Assembly: GCA_943787575.1 (NCBI GenBank)
Contig: CALSMY010000004.1
Location: 1-64,000, forward strand
Source: an uncultured Opitutales bacterium
GTDB taxonomy: Bacteria; Verrucomicrobiota; Verrucomicrobiia; Opitutales; Seribacteraceae
Direction of reading: 5' to 3'
Length of the DNA: 64,000 nt
Part shown: positions 18,483 to 26,311 of the stretch, one piece after another
How the letters are laid out: the number at the start of each line of letters is the position of its first letter
Position numbering within the stretch: position 1 is the stretch's first letter
Translations under genes and position numbers: made by a program
Notes under the pieces: model-generated
Database searches by the model: none
What the model was told of the DNA's origin: nothing
What the model saw: the letters and a program-made list of their open reading frames with translations, nothing else

Positions 18483-19304
18483 ATGAGCTGGACGGATTTA
18501 GAAGGAAAAGTTGTCATTGTAACGGGAGGAGCTGCGGGTATCGGACTTGCTGTGACTCAGGGATTTGTTGAAGTCGGTGCCAAGGTGATGATTGCAGATT
18601 TTGCGGAGGAAACAGGGCAAAAAGCAGCCGATGAAGTTTCGCAAAAAGGATCGGGTGAAGCAGCCTTTGCCCGTTGTGATGTTTCCAGCAAAGCAGATGT
18701 CGACTCGGTCATTGCTAAGACCCTCGAAAAGTGGGGGACTGTGGATGCAGTAGTCAACAACGCAGGAATTAATATTCCCCGCCTTCTGGTTGATCCAGCA
18801 GGCAAAGAAGAATTAACCGAGGATGTATGGGACAAGGTATTTGCGGTCAATGTGAAGGGGCAATTTCTTTTCGCTCAGGCAGTAGCCCGGGTATTTTTTC
18901 AACAATCCAAGCCCGGAGTATTGATCAATATGTCATCTGAGTCCGGACTGGAAGGAAGTGAAGGACAAAGTGTTTACGCAGCTACCAAAGCAGCCAACCA
19001 CAACCTCACCCGTTCCTGGGCCAAGGAATTGGGAAAATCCAATATCCGGGTGGTTGGGGTAGCTCCAGGAATTATGGAAACTACTGGTATGCGTAGCCCC
19101 GTCTATGAGGAATCTCTCGCCTATACCCGCGGGATTTCTGTGGATGAATTGCGAAGCAAGTATGGCAGTGTTTCTTCCATCCCCTTAGGGCGTAGTGGTA
19201 AGTTGTCTGAAGTTGCCGATCTGGTGGTCTACCTTGCCTCCGATCGGGCATCCTATTTACATGGCACCACGGTCAATTTGTCTGGCGGTAAGTCCCGGGG
19301 TTAA
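18483..19304 (+). CDS. SDR oxidoreductase, sorbitol-6-phosphate 2-dehydrogenase-like
   Basis: A 273-residue classical short-chain dehydrogenase. It has the cofactor loop VTGGAAGIGLAV (residues 14-25), NNAGIN, an active-site Ser in INMSSESGLEG and the catalytic Tyr-Lys in VYAATKAANHN. The C-terminal GTTVNLSGGKSRG is close to the ending typical of sorbitol-6-phosphate 2-dehydrogenases (SrlD/SorD type), which oxidise sorbitol-6-phosphate to fructose-6-phosphate with NAD. A Shine-Dalgarno-like AAGGGAAAG precedes the ATG. It is the last gene of the polyol-type run, 48 nt after the MDR gene. The exact polyol phosphate is not determinable, and many SDRs share these motifs. Confidence 0.72.
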   Translation: MSWTDLEGKVVIVTGGAAGIGLAVTQGFVEVGAKVMIADFAEETGQKAADEVSQKGSGEAAFARCDVSSKADVDSVIAKTLEKWGTVDAVVNNAGINIPRLLVDPAGKEELTEDVWDKVFAVNVKGQFLFAQAVARVFFQQSKPGVLINMSSESGLEGSEGQSVYAATKAANHNLTRSWAKELGKSNIRVVGVAPGIMETTGMRSPVYEESLAYTRGISVDELRSKYGSVSSIPLGRSGKLSEVADLVVYLASDRASYLHGTTVNLSGGKSRG

Positions 19305-19477
19305 GACCCGAAATCCCTTATATGATTCTTCGGTTATTAAGCCGGAGGAAAGCAAGTTTGAATCGAGCTATTGTCGGATTCGTTCTTTTATTTATTTATC
19401 CATTTTGCAGGTATTTTATTTGCCCTTGGAATGGTCTTGGTGTGGGCTCGGAATAAATCACTAACCCGTTTTGCCTT

Positions 19478-20800
19478 ATGACCAACCGACGTAGTTTTCT
19501 TCAACTTACTGGGAGTTCCCTCGTCTTTCCTTTTGTTGCCCGTACTTCCTGGGCCCAATCCTCTCCCAACGGACGGGTCCAGCATGCCAGTTTTGGTGGA
19601 GGGGGTATGGCGATGAAAGATTTACGAAATATCGCCAAACATAAAAATGCCGATGTCCGGGCGATCGCAGAAATTGATCCGCAACGCAGGGAAAAGGCAG
19701 GAAACCAGTTTAAGGAGGCGAGGGTATATGCGGACTGGCGGGAGATGTTAGAGAAAGAAGGAGACGAACTGGACACAGTGAATGTATCCACCCCCGATCA
19801 TATGCACGCATCCATGGCGATGAAATCGATGCAACGCGGAATCCATGTTTATGGACAAAAACCACTCACTCATGGCGTGGCGGAGTCCCGAGCCCTGACC
19901 GAATATGCTCGCAAGAAAAAATTGGTTACTCAAATGGGCATTCAGTGTCACTCGATGAAGGAGTATCGTACCGCCGTCCGCTTGGTGCATGACGGAGCGA
20001 TTGGTAAATTGGTGGAAGCTCATTCCTTTAGCGATAAAACTTGGGGGGATTCTAATCCCAAGCCAAATCGAAAAGACCCTGTACCCGAGGGATTGGACTG
20101 GGACCAGTGGGTGGGTCCCGCACCATACCACGATTATATAAGAGGGTACTATCATCCGGGTAATTGGCGGAAGCGTCTGGATTATGGTGGGGGTACCTTT
20201 GGAGATATGGGCTGTCATATTTACGACCCGACCTTTAAGGCACTCGGCTTGACCTATCCCATATCTTTGAAATCCATAGGCTCTTCCCCAAATGGTCACA
20301 ATTGGGGAGTCGATGCGGTGGTTGAATATCAATTCCCTCAGACACCTTATTCGGAGGGTGAAGTCCTTCCGGTTACCTGGTACGATGGATCGGCCCGTCC
20401 GCCTGCACGAGTCCTATCTTTGCTCGAAGGCAAACCATTGCCCAAGCAGGGATCGATAATCATAGGGACTGAAGGTGTGATGCTTCTGCCTCACTTGGGT
20501 ATGCCCAGTTTGTATCCGCAAAAGAAGTTCGAGAAATTCACCATTCGTCCTGAGCCGGGAACCAATCACTGGCACGACTTCATCGATGCGGTTCGTGGAG
20601 TAAAGAAATGCCCTCGGCCAATTTTGATTACTCGGGCCCCCTGACCGAAACGATCCTGCTCGGTGGGATTGCCTCTCACTTTCCCGGAGAAAGCTTACAA
20701 TGGAATGCAGAGAAATTGCAGTTTACGGGTCACGCAGATGCGACTGCCCTTGTAAAAAGAGAGTACCGCGAAGGCTGGTCAGTGCCAGGGCTTGGGCTAA
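19478..20800 (+). CDS. Gfo/Idh/MocA-family oxidoreductase with Tat-type signal (frameshifted near 20610)
   Basis: The N-terminus (TNRRSFLQLTGSSLVFPFVA) is a twin-arginine-type signal, so the protein is probably exported folded with its cofactor. It then reads as a Gfo/Idh/MocA member: FGGGGMAMKDL nucleotide loop, NVSTPDHMHASMAMKSM, then HVYGQKPLTHGVAESR containing the conserved Lys-Pro. GKLVEAHSFSDKTWG and DMGCHIYDPTFKALGL follow. The frame breaks at about 20610, where one C seems missing. The next frame continues CPSANFDYSGPLTETILLG to REYREGW, the expected C-terminal region. That frame has no stop until 20919 and would run through a terminator hairpin. A second one-base slip would give the TAA at 20798-20800, which I take as the likely end. 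Such proteins in this lineage accompany glycan degradation genes, here two sulfatases. Confidence 0.72.
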
Positions 20801-20802
20801 GC

Positions 20803-20831
20803 CAAAAAAAAGCACCGATATCTCGGTGCTT
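20803..20831 (-). terminator. rho-independent terminator for the minus-strand sulfatase
   Basis: Read on the minus strand, an 8-9 bp hairpin (AGCACCGA at 20811-20818 with TCGGTGCT at 20823-20830, loop 4 nt) is followed by eight T (20810-20803). It lies about 150 nt beyond the sulfatase stop at 20983. On the plus strand no T run follows, so it serves the minus strand. Confidence 0.8.
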
Positions 20832-20982
20832 AAAAAAGATTATCCGCCTTGAGCCTGTCGACCTTCCTTTTCGAGTAGTAGCTTTAGCGTATTTGACGAA
20901 GGAGCAGAACTTGTACTGAATATCTTTTGTATCATACATTACGCCCGTTTTTTTCAGAAATCCAATTTTTCTTAAATTTTTT

Positions 20983-22503
20983 TCAGGAGGGTTTGTATCC
21001 GTTTGGCAGAAAGGAAACCTTTCGGTCATTGGGGACGGATTCCCCGGGGGTGCAACGGCCCGATGAAACTTCTTTTTCCAGCAGGTCGAGCAGTTCATTC
21101 ACTTTGCCTTTTTTCTGATTAAAGAGGTTATTCTGTTCTGCCTTGTCTGCCTTGAGGTTGTAAAGCTGCATGGGGGGGAGGCCTTGCTTTTTGGCATCCG
21201 GTTCCTTGGGGGCACTCCATCCGGCACTTCCGGCAGAGAGGCAGAGTTTCCAGTGTCCCTGGCGAATGGCAAAGGATCCATCGATGGAATGACTGATTAG
21301 GGTGGTTCGCTCGGTGGAAGTTTTCCCGGCAAAGGCAGGAAGTAAACTGAAGGAGTCTTCACCGCCATCCGGTTTTTTTTCCTGAGAGGTAATTTCCTGT
21401 AGAGTAGAGTAAAGATCGGTCAGGCATACCACGGCATTTGTGTTTTGCCCTGCTTCGATAGCCTTTGGCCAGCGGACAATCAAGGGTACCCGGTGACCAC
21501 CCTCGTAAATATCTGCTTTATGCCCACGGAAACCGGCACTTGGATCGTGACCAAACTCGGCCAATTTTTCGAAGTTGGCCTGATTGGAGCATCCATTATC
21601 GCTGGTAAAGAAAACCAGGGTATTTTCATCGACTCCGGCTTCTTTGATTGCAGCGAATAGTTCCCCCATGTGTCCATCGACTTGCATCATGAAATCAGCA
21701 TAAGGATTCATTTTACTCGCATCTTTGTAAGGAGGCACGGGAACGATTGGAGTATGCGGGGCTGGCAAGGGAAGATAGAGGAAGAAAGGTTTTTTCTTTT
21801 TGGCCCGTTTTTTTACATAGGCCACACTTTTTTCGAATAAATGGGGAAGTACCTCATCAATTTTAAAATCGGGCCCGATCGGGCCTTCCCGGTACCAGCC
21901 ATATGGATCTTCCTTTCTGCCAACTCCTTCTACCCGATTGGGCAAAGCCGTTACCTTCCCGGTATCGACCCATACATAGGGCGGCATGTCCAATGATCCA
22001 CAATGTCCGTAGTAATTAATAAAGCCATTGATATCGGGCCCGTTTTTCACCGGTTTTTCATAATTGATTTTATTCCACCCTTTTCCCGAACGGTCCCAGT
22101 CCCAACCGAGGTGCCATTTTCCAATCATTTGGGTGTGATACCCGGCACGCTTCAGAAGATGACCAACCGTTGCCCGGTTTGCAGGGATTAAATGATCACT
22201 GTTGCCACTAAGTACTCCCCGGGCAAGCCGGGATCGCCAGTTATACCTACCGGTGAGCACACCGTATCGGGTGGGTGTACAGACCGAACTGGAGGTGTGG
22301 GCATCGTGAAAGGTTATTCCTTCATCTGCCATTTTTTGTAAGTGCGGAGTTTTAATTTTACACTCGGGATTAGTCGGGGAGATATCCCCAATGCCCAAAT
22401 CATCGGCCAGTACAAAAATAACATTTGGATGGGCATGCTGCTTGGCTGCACCCCATAGGAAACTGGCGAGTAAAAGAGGAAGAATAAACAAAACAAATTT
22501 CAT
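20983..22503 (-). CDS. secreted sulfatase (formylglycine-dependent)
   Basis: A 506-residue alkaline-phosphatase-superfamily sulfatase with a signal peptide (FVLFILPLLLASFLWGAA). The metal-binding block is NVIFVLADDLGIGDIS. The formylglycine motif SVCTPTRYGVLTGRY (about residues 72-86) is the C-x-P-x-R maturation signature of S1 family sulfatases. VGHLLKRAGYHTQMIGKWHLGW and FFTSDNGCS supply further active-site and metal residues. It hydrolyses sulfate esters, probably on exported or imported sulfated glycans. The specific substrate is not readable. It is transcribed towards the Gfo/Idh gene and divergently from the second sulfatase (144 nt between starts), so the pair may share a control region at 22504-22647. 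Confidence 0.9.
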   Translation of the reverse strand: MKFVLFILPLLLASFLWGAAKQHAHPNVIFVLADDLGIGDISPTNPECKIKTPHLQKMADEGITFHDAHTSSSVCTPTRYGVLTGRYNWRSRLARGVLSGNSDHLIPANRATVGHLLKRAGYHTQMIGKWHLGWDWDRSGKGWNKINYEKPVKNGPDINGFINYYGHCGSLDMPPYVWVDTGKVTALPNRVEGVGRKEDPYGWYREGPIGPDFKIDEVLPHLFEKSVAYVKKRAKKKKPFFLYLPLPAPHTPIVPVPPYKDASKMNPYADFMMQVDGHMGELFAAIKEAGVDENTLVFFTSDNGCSNQANFEKLAEFGHDPSAGFRGHKADIYEGGHRVPLIVRWPKAIEAGQNTNAVVCLTDLYSTLQEITSQEKKPDGGEDSFSLLPAFAGKTSTERTTLISHSIDGSFAIRQGHWKLCLSAGSAGWSAPKEPDAKKQGLPPMQLYNLKADKAEQNNLFNQKKGKVNELLDLLEKEVSSGRCTPGESVPNDRKVSFLPNGYKPS

Positions 22504-22647
22504 GATTTTTTGATAAGATGATTCCCTTTCACATTTATGGAAGCTTTCCTATTTGTCCATCTAAGACCTAGGTGGTTACCTGAAATAATAGAACAGGGCA
22601 GGTCGATTTAACTCGAAATGAGTTAACTTTTTTTCACTATAAAATCT

Positions 22648-24045
22648 ATGAGATACAACCGATTATCATTTGAGATAGGTTCATTCCTGTCCGCTTTACT
22701 ATTTCTTTCTCTTTCGTCTTATCTAATTGGAAAGCCAGCGGAGAAGTTGAATGTAATTATTGTATTTACGGATGATCAGGGATACCAGGATCTTGGCTGT
22801 TTCGGATCACCCGATATCCGCACGCCCAGGATTGATCGGATGGCGAAGGAGGGTATGCGTTTGACCAGTTTTTATTCGGCAAATCCGGTGTGCTCGGCTT
22901 CACGGGCAGCCTTACTCACGGGGTGTTATCCCAAGCGGGTCTTGGCTGGAAAAACTGTCTTATTTCCCCGCGATAATGTGGGCCTTAACCCAAAGGAAAC
23001 CACGATCGCCGATCTTTTTCAAGAAGAGGGGTATGCCACTGCCTGTGTGGGTAAATGGCACCTGGGGCACCAGCCGGAATTTTTGCCCACCCGCCAGGGG
23101 TTTGATTCTTACTTTGGGATTCCATACTCCAATGACATGAGCCATCCAGTGGGGGCCAAGCGTCCGGGCTACGGGCTTTGGGATAAATACTGGAAGGATC
23201 CTAACAGCAATGATCTTTGGCAGACCCCCCTTATTCGGGATGAGGAAATCATCGAACATCCAGTGGATCAGCATACCATTACCCGTCGCTACACCGACGA
23301 AGCCATTTCTTTTATCCAAAAGTCAAAGGAGGCAAAGAAACCATTCTTCCTTTACCTGGCTCATAGTATGCCACATGTGCCCCTTTATCTGCCCCGGGCT
23401 ACCCACAATGTGGATTCAAAGTACCCTTACAAGGATGTGATTGAGCATATCGATGAGCAGGTGGGCCGGATCTATGATACCTTGCATCAGTTGAACCTCC
23501 AGAACGATACCCTTGTTGTATACACCTCAGATAATGGGCCGTGGTTACGGTTCGACCATCACGCTGGGCAAGCACTCCCCCTAAGAGAAGGAAAGGGAAC
23601 CACCTATGAGGGTGGAATGCGGGTGCCCTGTGTGGTTTGGGGACCCGGGCGGATTCAGGCGGGCACCCAATCCGATGAAATTATTTCAACGATTGATCTG
23701 TTGCCCACTCTCTCCGCATTGGGGGGAGTAAAGGTCAAGACCCATGGGCCCATTGACGGGTTGGACCAGTCGGCATTGCTGCTCGGCAAGGGAGCCTCCG
23801 TTCGGAAGGAATTTCTCTATTACACCAAACATGTCCAGGCTCTTAGGCAGGGTAAGTATAAACTACGTAAAGCAAACAAAGGCTTGGAGCTTTATGATTT
23901 GGAGGCTGATATTGGAGAGCAAAATAATTTGGCGAAAAAGGAACCACAGAAAACCAAAGAACTATTTGCCCGTATGATGGAACTGGATGCCGGGGTGACG
24001 GCAGGGATGCGCCCGATTGGTACTCTTGAAGCAGTAGTAGCCTAG
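22648..24045 (+). CDS. secreted sulfatase (formylglycine-dependent)
   Basis: A 465-residue sulfatase with an N-terminal signal peptide (FLSALLFLSLSSYLIGKP). FTDDQGYQDLGCFGSPDIRT carries the metal-binding aspartates. NPVCSASRAALLTGCYPKR carries the C-x-A-x-R formylglycine motif, a permitted variant of C-x-P-x-R. CVGKWHLGHQPEFLPT and VVYTSDNGPWLRFDHH complete the active site. The sequence differs clearly from its divergent neighbour, so the two are not a recent duplication and probably act on different linkages. The stop codon lies in CTAG at 24042-24045, which also forms the stop of the convergent deacetylase gene. Confidence 0.9.
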   Translation: MRYNRLSFEIGSFLSALLFLSLSSYLIGKPAEKLNVIIVFTDDQGYQDLGCFGSPDIRTPRIDRMAKEGMRLTSFYSANPVCSASRAALLTGCYPKRVLAGKTVLFPRDNVGLNPKETTIADLFQEEGYATACVGKWHLGHQPEFLPTRQGFDSYFGIPYSNDMSHPVGAKRPGYGLWDKYWKDPNSNDLWQTPLIRDEEIIEHPVDQHTITRRYTDEAISFIQKSKEAKKPFFLYLAHSMPHVPLYLPRATHNVDSKYPYKDVIEHIDEQVGRIYDTLHQLNLQNDTLVVYTSDNGPWLRFDHHAGQALPLREGKGTTYEGGMRVPCVVWGPGRIQAGTQSDEIISTIDLLPTLSALGGVKVKTHGPIDGLDQSALLLGKGASVRKEFLYYTKHVQALRQGKYKLRKANKGLELYDLEADIGEQNNLAKKEPQKTKELFARMMELDAGVTAGMRPIGTLEAVVA

Positions 24046-24983
24046 ATCAATGCTCCCAAGTGGGCAACGCAGGCTTGGCTTAGGCCGTCCAAATGATACC
24101 CACCCTCAAGGATGGATAGCACCCGGCTTTCAGCATATTCCTTTGCGATGGAGCGGATCACATGGGTGAGTTCGGAAAAATCATCGTCCGTAAGTTGGAA
24201 CTGACCAAGGGGATCCCCGAGCTTGGAGTCAAACCCTGCAGAGATGATTACCAATTCCGGGCGGTACCGGTTCATCCGGTGAACCAAATCATCGGCAAAT
24301 GCATTCTCCACTATTTCCGCGTTGCCTGAACCAGAAGGAAGGGGATGGTTTCGGGTAAACCCCAGTCCATTTCCAGATCCTGTTTCTTCCCGACTGCCGG
24401 TACCCGGATACCAGGGGGCTTGATGAGTGCTAAAAAAGTAAACCGATTCATCCTCGTAAAAAATGTCCTGAGTGCCATTGCCGTGGTGCACATCCCAATC
24501 GACAATCAATACCTTGCCAACCCCATGAACGGACTGGGCATGGCGGGCGGCGACAGCAGCATGATTAAAGATACAAAATCCCATTCCCCGAGTAGGGGTG
24601 GCATGGTGGCCCGGTGGACGGGTCAGGCAGAAAGCACGGTCGATTGAACCGGACATAATTTGATCCAGTGCTCCTACGATTCCTCCGGTTGCCTGTTGGG
24701 CAACCTCCCAGGAATCTTTGCTGATGGAAGTATCACCTGTACTTAGTTGGGAAGCTCCCTGCTTAATATCTTTTTCCGCTTGAGAAAGATAACTCTTGGA
24801 ATGTACGCGTTCTAGTGCTTCTGCCTGGCAGGTTTGAGGCTTGAGAAAAACTGATTTTTCAACGAGACCGGCTTTTTCGATGCCTGGATAGGCGACGGCT
24901 ACCCGGTCTGGGCATTCTGGATGCCCGCGCCCAGTATGGTGATCAAGAAAGACGGGATCGTAAAGCAATCCACATCTACTCAT
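24042..24983 (-). CDS. histone deacetylase family protein (AcuC/acetylpolyamine amidohydrolase-like)
   Basis: A 313-residue class II HDAC-fold zinc amidohydrolase. RPPGHHATPTRGMGFCIFNH holds the catalytic His pair, DWDVHHGNGTQDIFY the zinc Asp/His ligands, AGFDSKLGDPLG the third ligand, and LEGGYHLDG the catalytic Tyr. Bacterial members deacetylate acetylated lysines (for example acetyl-CoA synthetase, as AcuC) or polyamines. Substrate assignment needs more than sequence. The gene starts 3 nt downstream of the carA stop on the same strand, so it is probably read from the carA transcript. Its end shares a CTAG with the convergent sulfatase. Confidence 0.88.
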   Translation of the reverse strand: MSRCGLLYDPVFLDHHTGRGHPECPDRVAVAYPGIEKAGLVEKSVFLKPQTCQAEALERVHSKSYLSQAEKDIKQGASQLSTGDTSISKDSWEVAQQATGGIVGALDQIMSGSIDRAFCLTRPPGHHATPTRGMGFCIFNHAAVAARHAQSVHGVGKVLIVDWDVHHGNGTQDIFYEDESVYFFSTHQAPWYPGTGSREETGSGNGLGFTRNHPLPSGSGNAEIVENAFADDLVHRMNRYRPELVIISAGFDSKLGDPLGQFQLTDDDFSELTHVIRSIAKEYAESRVLSILEGGYHLDGLSQACVAHLGALI

Positions 24984-24986
24984 GAA

Positions 24987-26171
24987 TCAAGCAGATATAG
25001 TTGTATTTTTATGCTCGCTAACCAATCGATGAAACGAGGAAAAAAGAAAGTGAGCATCGTTGGGACCAGGTGCAGCCTCCGGGTGGTATTGTACGGAAAA
25101 GACCGGTTTTCCTTTGATACGCATGCCCGATACAGTGTCGTCATTCAAATTGTACTCTGTGACCACAGCACCATGAGATTCCAAATCTTCTTTGCTCGAG
25201 GCAAAGCCATGATTTTGAGAAGTGATGGACACTTTTTCGGTCTCAACATTTTTTACGGGTTGGTTACCTCCACGATGACCAAACTTCAACTTATAGGTGC
25301 TTGCCCCAATGGCATGGGTTAAAACCTGATGCCCCAAACAGATTCCAAAAATTGGGTATTCATCTATTAATTCGCGAATGGCAGCGTGTGCGTAATCAAG
25401 GGCGGAGGGATCTCCTGGGCCGTTTGATAAAAAGATAGCGTCTGGGTTGTGGGATCGGGCATCCTCAGCAGATGCATCGGCAGGGAGGACCGTGACTTCA
25501 AAACCACTGTTTCTCAAGTTCTTATAAATGGCTCGTTTGGCACCGTAATCAAAGGCAACCAGTCGATGAACCTGACCATCGCTTGATGAGCCGGCGGAAA
25601 GGGAAGTACCTGGTACAGAAAAGGGTTGGCTGAGTTCGCCTGAAGCATCCCAAATGAACGACTCCTTGCAGGTTACTTCCTTGACGAAGTCCCGACCCAC
25701 TAGGCCTTCCCAATTTTTGGCTTTTTGAAGAGCTTCTTCATCAGATATTCCTTCGGTGCTCAAACATGCTTTTAGGGCTCCATGAACCCGTAAACTTTTG
25801 GTCACTTTGCGGGTGTCAATTCCTTCGATACCAGGAATTCCATGTTTGGATAAATAATCAGAAAGATTGCCCGTTGCGCGCCAGTTGCTGACCACTGGGC
25901 TTAAATCGCGCACCACAAAGCCGGCCACTTTCGGCCCGTCTGACTCTTCGTCTTCGAGGTTAATTCCATAATTTCCAATTTGCGGAGTGGTCATGGTGAC
26001 GATCTGTCCGAAATAAGAAGGGTCAGTCAGGGTTTCCTGATATCCGGTCATCCCGGTGTTAAATACCGCTTCCCCGGAAACAGTAGTTTTCGCCCCAAAG
26101 GCGAATCCGCGAAATATGCTGCCATCCTCTAAAGCGAGAACAGCGTTTCTTGTCTTGGCTTGCCAACTCAT
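24987..26171 (-). CDS. carA: carbamoyl-phosphate synthase small subunit
   Basis: A 394-residue glutaminase subunit that releases ammonia from glutamine for carbamoyl phosphate synthesis (arginine and pyrimidine pathways). The N-terminal domain has ALEDGSIFRGFAFG and NTGMTGYQETLTDPSYFGQI. The C-terminal class I glutamine amidotransferase domain has LSNGPGDPSALDY, the nucleophile in FGICLGHQVL, FGHRGGNQPVKN and the His-Glu in QYHPEAAPGP. Full length. The large subunit carB is not in the window. The HDAC-like gene follows after 3 nt, and pckG lies divergently upstream. Confidence 0.95.
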   Translation of the reverse strand: MSWQAKTRNAVLALEDGSIFRGFAFGAKTTVSGEAVFNTGMTGYQETLTDPSYFGQIVTMTTPQIGNYGINLEDEESDGPKVAGFVVRDLSPVVSNWRATGNLSDYLSKHGIPGIEGIDTRKVTKSLRVHGALKACLSTEGISDEEALQKAKNWEGLVGRDFVKEVTCKESFIWDASGELSQPFSVPGTSLSAGSSSDGQVHRLVAFDYGAKRAIYKNLRNSGFEVTVLPADASAEDARSHNPDAIFLSNGPGDPSALDYAHAAIRELIDEYPIFGICLGHQVLTHAIGASTYKLKFGHRGGNQPVKNVETEKVSITSQNHGFASSKEDLESHGAVVTEYNLNDDTVSGMRIKGKPVFSVQYHPEAAPGPNDAHFLFSSFHRLVSEHKNTTISA

Positions 26172-26252
26172 GAGATTGGAACAAGAGGGTAAAGCTCAAG
26201 GGATTCAAGGCAAACTTGATTTATTCCCAATTCATAAAAAAAGCAAAATTTA

Positions 26253-26300
26253 CTAGGTTCCGATCGATCGGGGTTTGACTATCCCAGAGAGGAACCCTAG
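26253..26300. promoter_or_regulatory. inverted repeat in the carA-pckG divergent region
   Basis: CTAGGTTCC at 26253-26261 pairs with GGAACCCTAG at 26291-26300 (one bulged C). The pair encloses a GATCGATC palindrome (26262-26269). The element ends 11 nt before the pckG ATG, within transcript reach, so it may be an RNA hairpin in the pckG leader or an operator for either divergent gene. Function is unassigned. Confidence 0.4.
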
Positions 26301-26311
26301 CGAATGAAAAG

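Noticed and set aside
19748-20332. 194-codon minus-strand open frame inside the Gfo/Idh gene
   Set aside because: Antisense shadow of a conserved coding region; composition is atypical and there is no family match.
24042-24983. Link between the AcuC-like deacetylase and an acetoin dehydrogenase reading of the E1/E2/E3 genes
   Set aside because: The two lie about 8 kb apart in different transcription units, and the E1 type cannot be settled by eye, so the acetoin interpretation is not supported.
24921-25322. 133-codon plus-strand open frame across the deacetylase-carA junction
   Set aside because: It is antisense to the 3' end of carA and the 5' end of the deacetylase, both clearly coding.
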